From Rothia mucilaginosa ATCC 25296 (GTDB taxonomy: Bacteria; Actinomycetota; Actinomycetes; Actinomycetales; Micrococcaceae), in the NCBI RefSeq assembly GCF_000175615.1, contig NZ_ACVO01000017.1, positions 1 through 64,000 of the forward strand: DNA of 64,000 nucleotides, written 5' to 3'. Numbering within the stretch: position 1 is the stretch's first letter; each line of letters opens with the position of its first letter. Made by a program: the position numbers and the translations under genes. This document shows positions 32,504 through 45,863 of this stretch, piece after piece. The notes under the pieces are model-generated. The model was not told the DNA's origin. It searched no databases and saw only the letters and a program-made list of their open reading frames with translations.

Positions 32504-33360
32504 ACGCTCAGACGCAACGCTCGGAAGAGTTCCAGCGGCAGGGTCGACGGTACGACCTGTGGCAGGAGTGCGCCCGCCAGTTGCGACTCATGGGCTTTAG
32601 CCTGCGCCAGTTCCTGACGGTCCCCTACTTCATTCAGCTGCTCATCAGTACGGTACTCGGCTCGGTCATCCTTCAGGCGCTCGCCGTGCATGCGGCGGCG
32701 CAGAGCTCCGCGGGTCACTCCGTTGACCCGACCCTAGCCTGGACTCGCGCCGGCATTGTGGGCATGTGGTCGGTCTGCATCGTGTCTGCGGGCATCATCA
32801 ATTTTGAGCGTTTCCGCGGGACCCTCGTGTACCTGTGTTCGGGGTCAATCTCTCCGGTGCGGGTGCTGGCGGCTATCGTTTCAAGCGCCTCCATTGTGGG
32901 TCTGGCTGCCTTGCCCCTATCGTGGGCGGTTTGGGCTCTTGTGACACTCAACCCGCAGGTCACGGATTTTTCGGTACTCTGGCCGCGCTACGTTCTGGGC
33001 GTTCCCCTGCTGTGGCTTGCGTGCCTGTCGGTCACGTTCATGATTGCGGTATTCTTCGTGGCCACGCCGAACGCTATCGCCTACGAGGAGCTATTGCTCG
33101 TGCCGGTTTTTATTCTTTCCGGGGTTCTCTTCACGACCATTGAAGCGCCCGCCTGGCTGGATGCCGCGGGCGTGCTCATTCCCCTGCAGGCGCCGGTTCA
33201 CCTGCTACTTGGGCGTACCGCCATCACTACCCCGGCGGATGCACTCTTGCCCGTAATTCAGACCCTGGTCGTGAGCTTCATCTGGGCGTTGTGCGCCTTC
33301 CTTTTTGCCCGGAAGGCTCTCGCCTCAGCCCGCCGTCGCGGCACCCTGGGGGCGATGTAG
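32500..33360 (+). CDS. ABC-2-type exporter permease 1
   Basis: This 286-residue protein has about six hydrophobic segments and a cytosolic N-terminus (ECARQLRLMGFSLRQFLTVPYF). It is an ABC-2-type permease that pairs with the ATPase encoded just before, whose stop codon overlaps its start (ATGA). It ends with the Arg-rich KALASARRRG typical of these permeases. It is probably one half of a heterodimeric channel with the next gene product. Confidence 0.85.
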   Translation: MNAQTQRSEEFQRQGRRYDLWQECARQLRLMGFSLRQFLTVPYFIQLLISTVLGSVILQALAVHAAAQSSAGHSVDPTLAWTRAGIVGMWSVCIVSAGIINFERFRGTLVYLCSGSISPVRVLAAIVSSASIVGLAALPLSWAVWALVTLNPQVTDFSVLWPRYVLGVPLLWLACLSVTFMIAVFFVATPNAIAYEELLLVPVFILSGVLFTTIEAPAWLDAAGVLIPLQAPVHLLLGRTAITTPADALLPVIQTLVVSFIWALCAFLFARKALASARRRGTLGAM

Positions 33361-33361
33361 C

Positions 33362-34192
33362 GTGCGTATTCTCTCTTCTGCCGCTCTGCCTAGCGTGGCG
33401 CGTCGGGCTCTGTCGACCGCCTCTATTGGCTGGTCATCTTCTATTACCTTCGCAACCCTCGGAACGGCCATCACGACCCTGGTGCTCGTGCCGGGCCTCA
33501 ACGTGCTTTTCACGGTGCTTCTGGGTGCCGACCTTGCGGCGAACGATACTGTGCGCATCGGCTGCGCGACCGCGCTGATTACGACCCTCAGCTCCGTGGC
33601 AGCCGGTATTGTCGCGCGCGTTGCCACCGACCGGTGGATTGGCGTCTTCGAGTATGTGTGCACGGCACGCCCCGTGGATGCGGGCTACTGGCTGGGGGCG
33701 GCGGCGGTACCGGCGTTGCTGGCTTCCGTGACGGGTCTGAGCAATGTGGGCATCGTGTGGTTACTGTCCCTCACATCCTCCGCTGCGGGAGCAAGTTCCG
33801 GGCTTTTGGTCGGCACCATCTTACTGATGCCGGTTGCGATTCTTGGCGGGGTCTGCCTGGGCATTTTTGCCGCCGGTTTGGGTCTGTACCTGTCGGATCC
33901 GTACACGGGCTCGAATGTTCTATCTATTGTTCTGCCGGTCAGCGCGGGCGTGATTGTGCCGGTGAGTACCTACCCCGGCTGGCTTGCCTGGCTGTGTTCC
34001 TGGGTTCCGGGGTCCCGGCTGGTGCAGGCTTTAGATACCTCTGGCAGTATTGCGAGCAGCACTACCCCGAATCTCTTCGCGCTCCTGGCAGCAGACACAG
34101 CCCTGGCAGTACTCTACGCCGCTATCGGGCTGGGGCTGACTTTCCTTGCCGCCCGCCGCATCCGTGCCGGCGCCCGCGCCTCGCTGTTGTAA
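33362..34192 (+). CDS. ABC-2-type exporter permease 2
   Basis: This 276-residue membrane protein has about six hydrophobic segments and the same C-terminal pattern (FLAARRIRAGARASLL) as the preceding permease. It probably forms the second half of the channel. The start was set at GTG 33362, two bases after the previous stop codon; the frame stays open upstream into the preceding gene, but that part is the shadow of permease 1. No strong Shine-Dalgarno is visible, so translational coupling is likely. Confidence 0.82.
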   Translation: MRILSSAALPSVARRALSTASIGWSSSITFATLGTAITTLVLVPGLNVLFTVLLGADLAANDTVRIGCATALITTLSSVAAGIVARVATDRWIGVFEYVCTARPVDAGYWLGAAAVPALLASVTGLSNVGIVWLLSLTSSAAGASSGLLVGTILLMPVAILGGVCLGIFAAGLGLYLSDPYTGSNVLSIVLPVSAGVIVPVSTYPGWLAWLCSWVPGSRLVQALDTSGSIASSTTPNLFALLAADTALAVLYAAIGLGLTFLAARRIRAGARASLL

Positions 34193-34195
34193 ACG

Positions 34196-35488
34196 GTGAA
34201 CCCTGAAAAAGAACGAGCCTTTTACTCACCCGCTATCCGGGCGCCGCAACCAAGAAAGACTATTCCTGTGACCATTGCTCCCGCTTCATACACCTTAGAG
34301 ACTCTAGGGTTCGACCCCTCCTGGCAGGGTTCAGCAATCCGCGCCGCGTTCACCCTCGGCGGCACGCTTGAAGATTTCACCCTCGCCCGCGTGAGCGCAG
34401 TGCACCGCACCCGCTGCGAACTGCTGACCTGCGAGCAGGGTGAGCTCATTAAGCTTTCCGCTCCGCTGCGTCCGGTTGAGAACGACTACGGCGAAGAAGA
34501 GTACCCCCTCGTCGGCGACTGGGTACTCACCCAGCCCATCCCCGGAACTGGCGGTGCAGCCCACCCCGCGGAGCATAAACCCCTCGCGATACTGCCCCGG
34601 CGAAGCTACCTCACCCGCCCCAGCGCCACCCGAGAATCCGCGGATCAGCCTGTCGCCGCCAACGTGGATATACTCTGCATCGTTGAGCCCTGCTTCCCCG
34701 AGCCGTCCATTGGGCGAATTGAACGTTACACCGCCCTGGCGCACGCATCCGGAACGCAGGTCGCGCTGATTCTCACCAAGGGTGACCTGGTAACGGCCGA
34801 ACAGCTCGCCGGGTATCGGGAATCTCTGGGTGGCGGCGTGGATGCGGTGCTCACCGTCTGCACGGATAACGGCTACGACCCCGCACCGGTCGCGGAACTC
34901 GTCGCCGGACGTACCGCCGCGTTCCTGGGCCGTAGCGGCGCCGGAAAATCCACCCTGGTCAACGCCCTGCTCAACCCCGGAGTTGACCCCCGCGAGGATA
35001 GCCAGGAATATCAGGTGCAGGTCACCTCCACGGTCCGAGATGCTGACGGCAAGGGGCGCCACACCACCACCAGCCGCCAGATGCTTGTTTTGCCCGGTGT
35101 GGAAGGCTCAAGCGAAGGAGACTCGACCAACGCAAAATCATCATCTGGCACGGTGCTGATCGACACTCCGGGTGTGCGAGCCCTAGCCGCACCGAGCGAT
35201 AGCGCCGCGATTGACGAAACCTTCGACGACGTCTCCGGTTACGCTTCCGCCTGCCGGTACAGCGACTGCTCCCACGGCTCCGAACCCGGATGCGCGGTGC
35301 AGCAGGCCATCGCTGACGGCGCTCTCGACCCCGAGCGCTTCGAACGCTACCGCAGGATGATAGCCGAATCCGCGCGTCTACGCCTGCGCTCTCAAGAACG
35401 TGAGTACCGGCAGAGTAACCGTGCCTTCACAAAGGCAAACAAGGCAGGCCGCCGCACCCTCATGTCCATTAAGGGGCGCGCTAACTAG
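34196..35488 (+). CDS. rsgA: Small ribosomal subunit biogenesis GTPase RsgA
   Basis: RsgA is a circularly permuted GTPase that helps 30S maturation. The 430 residues contain an OB-fold N-terminus, the permuted motifs in the order G4 (LTKGD), G1 (GRSGAGKSTLVNAL), G3 (DTPGVRAL), and the C-terminal zinc-binding region (CRYSDCSHGSEPGCAV). A Gly/Ser-rich insert sits between G1 and G3. It is longer than most RsgA proteins because of this insert and the N-terminus. GTG 34196 or GTG 34268 (residue 25) could be the start; neither has a strong ribosome-binding site. It begins 4 bases after the ABC permease gene. Confidence 0.93.
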   Translation: MNPEKERAFYSPAIRAPQPRKTIPVTIAPASYTLETLGFDPSWQGSAIRAAFTLGGTLEDFTLARVSAVHRTRCELLTCEQGELIKLSAPLRPVENDYGEEEYPLVGDWVLTQPIPGTGGAAHPAEHKPLAILPRRSYLTRPSATRESADQPVAANVDILCIVEPCFPEPSIGRIERYTALAHASGTQVALILTKGDLVTAEQLAGYRESLGGGVDAVLTVCTDNGYDPAPVAELVAGRTAAFLGRSGAGKSTLVNALLNPGVDPREDSQEYQVQVTSTVRDADGKGRHTTTSRQMLVLPGVEGSSEGDSTNAKSSSGTVLIDTPGVRALAAPSDSAAIDETFDDVSGYASACRYSDCSHGSEPGCAVQQAIADGALDPERFERYRRMIAESARLRLRSQEREYRQSNRAFTKANKAGRRTLMSIKGRAN

Positions 35489-35703
35489 CCACCGAATTCG
35501 CACGTTCCAGAAGAGTGCAGGGGACTAATCTGGGTGATACTGCTCAGGCCGCAATATAGTAGCCTGCCTCACTCTTCGATACACTAGAAGTAGGCGTGCC
35601 CACAGTCCCCCGCGCACTCTCACCGCCACCCGGCGGCACAGGAACGCGGGCGCAGACGGCACACACCATTCACAAACCCATAACTCATGAAAGAGGTGGC
35701 AGC

Positions 35704-37881
35704 ATGGCTGAACAGAACCTCACCCCGCCCGTACCGAAGAAGGTCGAGCACCGCCGCGAACACCACGGCGACGTCTTCATCGACCCCTACGAATGGCTCC
35801 GCGACAAGGAAAGCGAAGAGGTCCTCAACTACCTCAAGGCAGAAGCCGAATACACCGAAGCTGTCACCGCAGACCAGCAGCCCCTCCGCGAATCCATCTT
35901 CAACGAAATCAAGGGCCGCACCCTGCTGTCGGATCTGACCGTCCCGAACCGTATCGGTGACTGGTGGTACTACAGCCGCATGGTGCCCGGCGGCCAGTAC
36001 CCCGTCTTCTACCGCTACCCCGCCCTGCACGAAGGCGACGAGGTGGTGCGCTACACCCCGCCGACCGTCACCCCCGGCGAAGTACTCGAGGGTGAAGTCG
36101 TCATCCTCGACTGCAACGAATACGCCAAGGACATGGAGTTCTTCTCCCTCGGCAGCTTCCAGCCCGCACGTAACGGCAAGCTGCTGAGCATCTCCGTGGA
36201 CGAAAAGGGCGACGAACGCTACGAGCAGCGCTTCCTCAACATGGAAACCGGCACCTTCCTCGAAGACACCATCCCCAACATTGCGGCGGGCTCCTTCTTC
36301 ATCAACCACGCCGAACAGCTCATCTACCTCGTCCCCGACGAGTCGTGGCGCCCCTGGCGTGTCTACGTGCACGACGTCGGACAGGGCACCGAAGACCACC
36401 TGATCTACGAGGAACCGGACAACACCATGTGGCTCGGCGCCGCCATGAGCTCCGACCGTTCCTCCGTGGTCATTACCAGCTCGAATTCCGAGTACACGGA
36501 GGTGCGCCTCATCCCCACCCGCGAACCCAAGGGTGAGCCGACCCTGCTCATCCCCAAGAGCGCGGGCATCGAATACTACGCTGAGCCGCTCAACATTGCC
36601 GGCGAGCAGCACCTGCTGATTCAGCACGACTACAATGCGTTGAACTCCGAGCTGGTACTCGCCGACATGCCGCGCGAAGGTGAAAGCCTCGAAGAGTACG
36701 CGCAGCGTTGGGTGCCGGTCATCCGCCACAGCGAACACGTGCGCTTGGAGGGCTTCACCTTCACCGCAACGCACCTGGTCGTCACCGCCCGCGCGGACAC
36801 CACCACCCGCATCTTCCTCGCACCGCGTGAGCAGCTGCCCATCCAGTGGCGCCGCCGCCGCCCCGCCGGCGTGACCTTCATGGAGCCTGCCGGCTTCGAT
36901 GAGGAACTGTACACCGCATCCGTGCTGCGTGCGGAGAACTACTCCCCCGTGCTGCGCATCGCCTACACCTCGTACCTGACGCCGCGCCGCGTCTACGACT
37001 ACTTCCCCATGTCGCAGACCCTGCTGCTGCGCCGTGAAACCCCGGTACTCGGCGGCTACAACCGTGAGGACTACCGCGCTTACCGCGACTGGGCACCGGC
37101 GGCGGACGGCACGCTCATCCCTATTTCGGTGATTCACCGCGCCGACCTGGACATGAGCAAGCCGCACCCGGTCATCCAGTACGGTTACGGCTCGTACGAG
37201 TCATCCATGGACCCGATGTTCTCCATCCCGATGCTGTCGATTCTGGACCGCGGCGTCATCTACGTCATCGCGCATATTCGCGGCGGCGGCGAGATGGGCC
37301 GCTCCTGGTACCAGAACGGCAAGAAGCTCGCGAAGAAGAACACCTTCACCGACTTCGTGGACGTCACCAGCTACATTGCGGCTAAGCCGTGGGCTGATGA
37401 GGCGCGTATCGGCTGCTACGGCGGTAGCGCCGGCGGCCTGCTCATGGGCGCCGTCGTGAACCTCGCCCCCGAAAAGTACGCCGCCTGCCTGGCTGCCGTG
37501 CCGTTCGTGGATGCGCTGACCACCATCCTCGACCCGGAGCTGCCGCTGTCGGCGATGGAGTGGGAAGAGTGGGGCAACCCGATTGAGGACCCGGAAGTGT
37601 ACGCCTACATGAAGTCGTACACCCCGTACGAGAACATCCGCCCGGTCCGTTACCCGGCGATTGCTGCGGTGACGAGCCTGCACGACACCCGCGTGCTCTA
37701 CGTGGAGCCTGCGAAGTGGGTTGCGGCGCTGCGTGAGCAGATTGACCCGTCGTCGCCGGTGCCGCTGCTGAAGATTGACATGTCGGGCGGTCACGGTGGT
37801 GGTTCCGGCCGGTATACCCGTTGGCGTGAGATTGCGTGGGATTACGCGTTCCTCATGAGCAACCTCGGCGTTACTGAGTAG
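35704..37881 (+). CDS. ptrB: Prolyl oligopeptidase-family protease (oligopeptidase B-like)
   Basis: This S9A serine peptidase cleaves short peptides, probably after basic residues. The 725 residues have the N-terminal beta-propeller (about 1-430) and a C-terminal alpha/beta hydrolase with Ser575 in GCYGGSAGG, the acid in SLHDTRVLY and His in SGGHGGGSGR. There is no signal peptide, so it is cytosolic. The ATG at 35704 has AAGAGG 7-8 bases upstream; the in-frame region from 35596 shows no family similarity and was left out. It is transcribed alone and followed by a strong terminator. Confidence 0.93.
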   Translation: MAEQNLTPPVPKKVEHRREHHGDVFIDPYEWLRDKESEEVLNYLKAEAEYTEAVTADQQPLRESIFNEIKGRTLLSDLTVPNRIGDWWYYSRMVPGGQYPVFYRYPALHEGDEVVRYTPPTVTPGEVLEGEVVILDCNEYAKDMEFFSLGSFQPARNGKLLSISVDEKGDERYEQRFLNMETGTFLEDTIPNIAAGSFFINHAEQLIYLVPDESWRPWRVYVHDVGQGTEDHLIYEEPDNTMWLGAAMSSDRSSVVITSSNSEYTEVRLIPTREPKGEPTLLIPKSAGIEYYAEPLNIAGEQHLLIQHDYNALNSELVLADMPREGESLEEYAQRWVPVIRHSEHVRLEGFTFTATHLVVTARADTTTRIFLAPREQLPIQWRRRRPAGVTFMEPAGFDEELYTASVLRAENYSPVLRIAYTSYLTPRRVYDYFPMSQTLLLRRETPVLGGYNREDYRAYRDWAPAADGTLIPISVIHRADLDMSKPHPVIQYGYGSYESSMDPMFSIPMLSILDRGVIYVIAHIRGGGEMGRSWYQNGKKLAKKNTFTDFVDVTSYIAAKPWADEARIGCYGGSAGGLLMGAVVNLAPEKYAACLAAVPFVDALTTILDPELPLSAMEWEEWGNPIEDPEVYAYMKSYTPYENIRPVRYPAIAAVTSLHDTRVLYVEPAKWVAALREQIDPSSPVPLLKIDMSGGHGGGSGRYTRWREIAWDYAFLMSNLGVTE

Positions 37882-37909
37882 GCTATAACCAAGCAAGCCA
37901 CGCTTTAAA

Positions 37910-37954
37910 AAGAACGCTCCGTCTGTATCTAAGTGATACGGACGGAGCGTTCTT
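37910..37954 (+). terminator. Terminator of the oligopeptidase gene
   Basis: AAGAACGCTCCGTCTGTATC pairs with GATACGGACGGAGCGTTCTT with one mismatch, around a 5-base loop, 28 bases past the stop codon. Confidence 0.75.
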
Positions 37955-37991
37955 CGTTTATGTAGCTTGCTCTGCTCGAGGGACGGTGCTC

Positions 37992-38249
37992 GTCCTCGTT
38001 CCTACAGGGAACCCGCCCTCGCTTCGCTTCGGGCACCCTGATGTCACTACGGACGACACCGCCCCTCCGCGCGCACCTCACCGGAGCCGAGGGTAGCTAT
38101 ACCCTCCGGAAGCGACATCAGGGTGCCCACCCGGGCGCTCTCCGCCGCGAAGCAAGGAGAAGCGGAGCGTCCGGGTGCGGCGGGTGCCCCTGCAGGAGCG
38201 GAGGAAGGGTATAGCGTCCCACCCACCCAGCCTCTGTAGGAACGAGGAC
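37992..38249. repeat. Interspersed inverted-repeat element, copy D (full)
   Basis: This 258-base copy has the same 16 bp perfect terminal inverted repeats as copy B and the same crossing internal pairings (38033-38045 with 38114-38126; 38096-38104 with 38207-38215). It lies between the convergent oligopeptidase and gatB genes. Its tail continues CCGCCTTTCCAAGCGG to about 38270. Confidence 0.85.
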
Positions 38250-38294
38250 GATAACCGCCTTTCCAAGCGGAACCATGCGGGATAAGAGAGCACA

Positions 38295-38334
38295 AAAGAG
38301 GCGCCGCCTCCCACACGGGAGACAGCGCCTCTTT
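38295..38334 (-). terminator. Terminator of the gatCAB operon
   Basis: AAAGAGGCGC pairs with GCGCCTCTTT with an internal CGCCTC/GGGAGACA loop, 26 bases past gatB. Confidence 0.65.
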
Positions 38335-38360
38335 CGTTAAAGCCGGATCAGCGGAAAAGC

Positions 38361-39865
38361 TTAGCCTTCCACGCCGCACTCAGCCAGAATCAGCTCACGC
38401 ACGCGGGCGGCGTCAGCCTGACCGCGGGTAGCCTTCATGACCTGACCGACGATAGCGCCAGCAGCCTGAACCTTACCGGCGCGAATCTTGTCGGCAACGT
38501 CGGGCATTGCTGCCAGTGCTTCCTGAACGGCTGCGGTAAGCGCACCGTCGTCGGAGACCACGGCGAGGCCGCGTGCCTCAACGATTTCGGCGGGAGTGCC
38601 TTCACCGGCGAGGACGAACTCGAGCACCTGGCGGGCGATCTTGTCGTTGATCTTGCCTTCGGAGATGAGCGCTTCGAGGGCGACCACGGTTGCGGGCTCC
38701 ACGCCGAGGGCGGTGAGCTCAACTTCAGCCTGCTTTGCGCGGCGGGCGATTTCGCCCATCCACCACTTGCGGGCTGCAGCCGCGGTTGCGCCTGCGGCGA
38801 CGGTCTCTTCGATGACGTCGAGTGCGCCAGCGTTGACTACGTCGCGGAACTCTTCGTCGGAGTAGCCCCACTCACCCTTGAGGCGGCGGCGGCGCTCTGC
38901 CGGGGGTTCGGGCAGTTCGGCGCGCAGACGCTCAATCCATTCGCTGTTGGTGACGACCGGTACGAGGTCCGGTTCGGGGAAGTAACGGTAGTCGTCAGCG
39001 TCGGACTTGGGGCGGCCCGAGGAGGTTTCGCGGGTGTCTTCGTGCCAGTGGCGGGTCTCCTGGGTAACCTTTTCGCCGCGTTCGAGGATCGCTGCGTGGC
39101 GGCGAATCTCGTAGCGGACGGCGCGCTCAACCGAACGGAGGGAGTTCACGTTCTTGGTTTCGGAGCGGGTGCCGAACTTCTCTGCGCCCTTGGGCATGAG
39201 GGAGACGTTGGCGTCGCATCGGACGTTACCGCGTTCCATGCGGGCGTCGGAGATGCCGAGGGAGCGGACGATGTCGCGGATTGCGGCAACGTAGGCGCGT
39301 GCCAGTTCGGGTGCGCGCTCGCCGGCACCGACGATGGGTCGGGTGACGATCTCGATCAGGGGCACGCCTGCGCGGTTGTAGTCGACCAGGGAGGAGGTTG
39401 CACCCTGAATTCGGCCGTCTGCGCCGCCGACGTGGGTGAGCTTGCCTGCGTCTTCTTCCATGTGGGCGCGCTCAATTTCGACGGTGAAGATGGTGCCGTC
39501 TTCGAGCTCAACGTCCAGGGAGCCGTTTTCCGCGATGGGGCCGCCAGCCTGGGAGGTCTGGAAGTTCTTCGGGGAGTCCGGGTAGAAGTAGTTCTTGCGG
39601 GCGAAGTAGGACTTGTCTGCAATGTCGCAGCCCAGTGCCAGGCCGAGCTTGATGGCGGACTCAACAGCGGTCTTGTTCACCATGGGCAGCGCGCCGGGCA
39701 GGCCGAGCGATACGGGGGTGACGTTGGTGTTGGGTTCGTCGCCGAACTCGTTGGGTGCGGAGTCGAACATCTTGGTCTTGGTGTTGAGTTCGACGTGCAC
39801 CTCGAAGCCGAGGACCGGGTCGTACTTTTCGATGGCTTCTTCGAAGCTGAGGACTTCTTCACTCA

Positions 39866-39866
<1 letters not shown>
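38361..39866 (-). CDS. gatB: Asp-tRNA(Asn)/Glu-tRNA(Gln) amidotransferase subunit B
   Basis: GatB binds the mischarged tRNA and activates its Glu or Asp side chain. The 501 residues open with the cradle-domain motif [20 protein letters not shown], contain [20 protein letters not shown] and GVPLIEIVT signatures, and end with the YqeY-like tail domain. The ATG at 39866 overlaps the gatA stop codon by one base (TAATG), so translation is coupled. The order gatC-gatA-gatB is the usual operon. Confidence 0.97.
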
Positions 39867-41470
<1,604 letters not shown>

Positions 41471-41485
41471 TTGGTTGTTCTCCTC

Positions 41486-41782
41486 TTAGTCTTCGTCGAG
41501 GATTGCCGGCACGCGGAACTTGCCGTCCTGTGCGTCGGGGGCGCCGGAGAGCGCCTCTTCCTGGGTGAGGGTGGTGACGGGTACGTCTTCGCGGAAGACG
41601 TTCTCGAGGGGGATGGGGTGGCTGGTCGCGGGGATGTCGGCAGTTGCTTTCTGCGACATGGTCTCAACGGATGCGACGATGACGTCCAGCTCAGACGCCA
41701 TCGCGGTGAGTTCTTCATCGGTCATCTCAATGAGTGCCAGCGATGCCAGGTGCTTTACCTGTTCAAAGGTGATGGCAGACAT
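41486..41782 (-). CDS. gatC: Asp-tRNA(Asn)/Glu-tRNA(Gln) amidotransferase subunit C
   Basis: GatC is a 98-residue belt that holds GatA to GatB. It shows the family pattern VKHLASLALIEMTDEELTAM near the N-terminus and the Arg-Pro-Asp-like tail region around PLENVFREDVP. The ATG at 41782 has GGGAG 5-6 bases upstream. It is first in the gatCAB operon. Confidence 0.95.
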   Translation of the reverse strand: MSAITFEQVKHLASLALIEMTDEELTAMASELDVIVASVETMSQKATADIPATSHPIPLENVFREDVPVTTLTQEEALSGAPDAQDGKFRVPAILDED

Positions 41783-41923
41783 GGTTCTCCCGTAGTTTGT
41801 TTTCTTCTCTCTTCTCTAGTGTAGTGGAGGTTGCGTTTTCCGTCTCATTGGGGGTTGGAGGGTTTACCTGCTGGTTTGCGTGGTCAGGCGGTGTTCCTCT
41901 CCCCTATTTTCGGGTTAAATGCT

Positions 41924-41959
41924 CAACGCCCCGCTCCTCGTGTGAGGTGCGGGGCGTTG
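41924..41959 (-). terminator. Hairpin after the rpf gene
   Basis: CAACGCCCCGC pairs with GCGGGGCGTTG around a 14-base loop. It lies 40 bases past the Rpf stop codon and about 140 bases upstream of gatC. Confidence 0.65.
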
Positions 41960-41997
41960 GGCTACAACGTGTCCACGTTACGCTTGGGGGTTAATCC

Positions 41998-42747
41998 TTA
42001 GGCGGGGATGGTCAGAACCTGGCCGGGGAAGATCAGGTCAACGTTGTAGATGATGTCGGTGTTCGCAGCTGCGATTGCCTGGTAGCCGCCTGCAACGCCG
42101 AGCTTTGCAGCGATCAGCGAGAGGGAGTCACCGGGAACCACGGTGTAGGTGCCTGCTGCAGCCTTGGGAGCTGCTGCTACGGGAGCCTCAACTGCCGGTG
42201 CTGCTACGGGAGCTGCGGGAGCTTCAACTGCGGGTGCAGCGGGTGCTACCGGTGCAGCGGGAGCTGCTGCGGGTGCCTCAACTGCTGCGGGTGCAGCCTG
42301 AGCTGCAGGAGCTACGGGTGCAGCCTGTGCCGCGGGAGCGGTGTAGGTCTGCTGGGTCTGCGACTGTGCAGCCACGGTGGTGGGCTCGGTGTAGGTGGGA
42401 GCTGCGCCGGTCTTGCCGTAGAGGCCAAGCTTAGCGGAGCATGCGGGCCATGCGCCCCAGCCCTGGATAGCGAGCAGACGCTCGCCAGCCTCGATCTGCT
42501 GTGCACGGGTAGCGGTCGCGGGGGAGCCGGACATGCCGACGCCGTTCCAGGACTGCTGGGTGAACTGCAGACCGCCGTAGAAGCCGTTACCGGTGTTGAT
42601 GGACCAGTTGCCACCGGACTCGCACTGTGCCAGTGCGTCCCAGGTAGCACCGTCTACTGCGTTTGCAGCGGGCATCGACATGGTAGCTGCTACAGCGCCA
42701 CCGATGGCGAGAGCTGCTGCGGTACGACGAATGGAAGTGTTCTTCAT
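41998..42747 (-). CDS. Secreted resuscitation-promoting-factor-like protein with LysM
   Basis: This 249-residue secreted protein has a signal peptide with cleavage after ANA (residue 30), an Rpf transglycosylase-like domain (32-105) with catalytic Glu43 in CESGGNW, a long Ala/Pro-rich linker (about 120-195) and a C-terminal LysM peptidoglycan-binding domain (TYTVVPGDSLSLIAAKLG onward, ending VLTIPA). Rpf proteins cut peptidoglycan and wake dormant cells in actinobacteria. The ATG at 42747 has AAGGAGC 4-5 bases upstream. Its unusually long leader is described at 42748. Confidence 0.93.
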   Translation of the reverse strand: MKNTSIRRTAAALAIGGAVAATMSMPAANAVDGATWDALAQCESGGNWSINTGNGFYGGLQFTQQSWNGVGMSGSPATATRAQQIEAGERLLAIQGWGAWPACSAKLGLYGKTGAAPTYTEPTTVAAQSQTQQTYTAPAAQAAPVAPAAQAAPAAVEAPAAAPAAPVAPAAPAVEAPAAPVAAPAVEAPVAAAPKAAAGTYTVVPGDSLSLIAAKLGVAGGYQAIAAANTDIIYNVDLIFPGQVLTIPA

Positions 42748-43440
42748 AATGCTCCTTGGGGCCGTCCCCGCTCGTTCCGTCCCCGGAACTCTAGCGCGCC
42801 GCCGCTCACCCTTTGATAACGAAGTAGGTTACTCATATTCTGGCTCTACCATGTGAGCGGCTCTCCACCGATTTCATGTCACCGTGAGCGATTCTGCACT
42901 TATGTGCGGAATCCGGGTGGCACTTCCTCGATGGGGACGTGCGGTAGAACCGGGCATCGTTTCAAGCATTCCAAGCTTGAAACCACACAGGTGATTCTCT
43001 TGCGAGAATCCATCTGGTCTCAAAGATAGCCGAGGTTTTTTATGATTCCAACCCGATTTCAAGTTCACAGCGAACGTCCCGGGTTCTCCCAGGGTTCTTC
43101 CAGGTTAAAAGTGCAGGAAACATTATTTAAGACCTTGAGCCCCGCGCGCCTTAAGGGTTTCACCCCGGAATTTCGGGGTTTTCTAGGGGTTTAACTCGGA
43201 TGCGCTCCCCTGCTGAGTTTTCCAATTCGGGGTTGATGGGCGCCACCTTTAAGGGTTTTGAACAGCGTGTAAATATTTTTTAAATATTTCTTCGCTTTGG
43301 GAGTGTTTTAAGGCGCTTCCGCCTTAAAAGCTGTGGTAATTATAAATGCCAGAAATTGGCATTCAGACCCTGAAGCACGCACTCCAGAGCCTGAATGCTC
43401 TATATATTGCAGGGGTCAGATTCAGGTGCCCCCACTACCG
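42748..43440 (-). promoter_or_regulatory. Long, apparently structured leader/intergenic region before the rpf-like gene
   Basis: About 690 bases carry no gene I believe. They contain compact hairpins on the minus-strand RNA: 42892-42914 (GATTCTGCAC/GTGCGGAATC), 42959-42983 (GTTTCAAGC/GCTTGAAAC) and 42993-43010 (GATTCTC/GAGAATC). The upstream part (43250-43330) is AT-rich and ends in the palindrome TTTTAAGGCG-CTTC-CGCCTTAAAA (about 43306-43329). The conserved blocks of the c-di-AMP (ydaO) riboswitch that often precedes rpf genes are absent. Confidence 0.45.
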
Positions 43441-43443
43441 GGT

Positions 43444-45660
<2,217 letters not shown>

Positions 45661-45863
45661 CTAGCGTTTTTGCTCCGCCTCTCCCCTATCGCTCGTCATA
45701 TTGCTCAGGTCCCGCCAGCGCAAACACTGGCGTAAGAACACCGTAGCTACTTCCCGGATTGCGCTTCCTTAGTTTCTGTACGCGGATGCAGTTCACCCCC
45801 GCCTCCTACAGGCACTCGCATGAGCACCCATAGAAATTGGGGGTGAATCAACAGGTATGAAGT

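Noticed and set aside
42874..43068. 64-codon ORF in the rpf leader (minus strand)
   Set aside because: No recognisable domain, no ribosome-binding site, and it overlaps the hairpins.
42748..43330. c-di-AMP (ydaO) riboswitch before the rpf-like gene
   Set aside because: Conserved blocks of this aptamer could not be found on the minus strand, so I left it as an unassigned structured leader.
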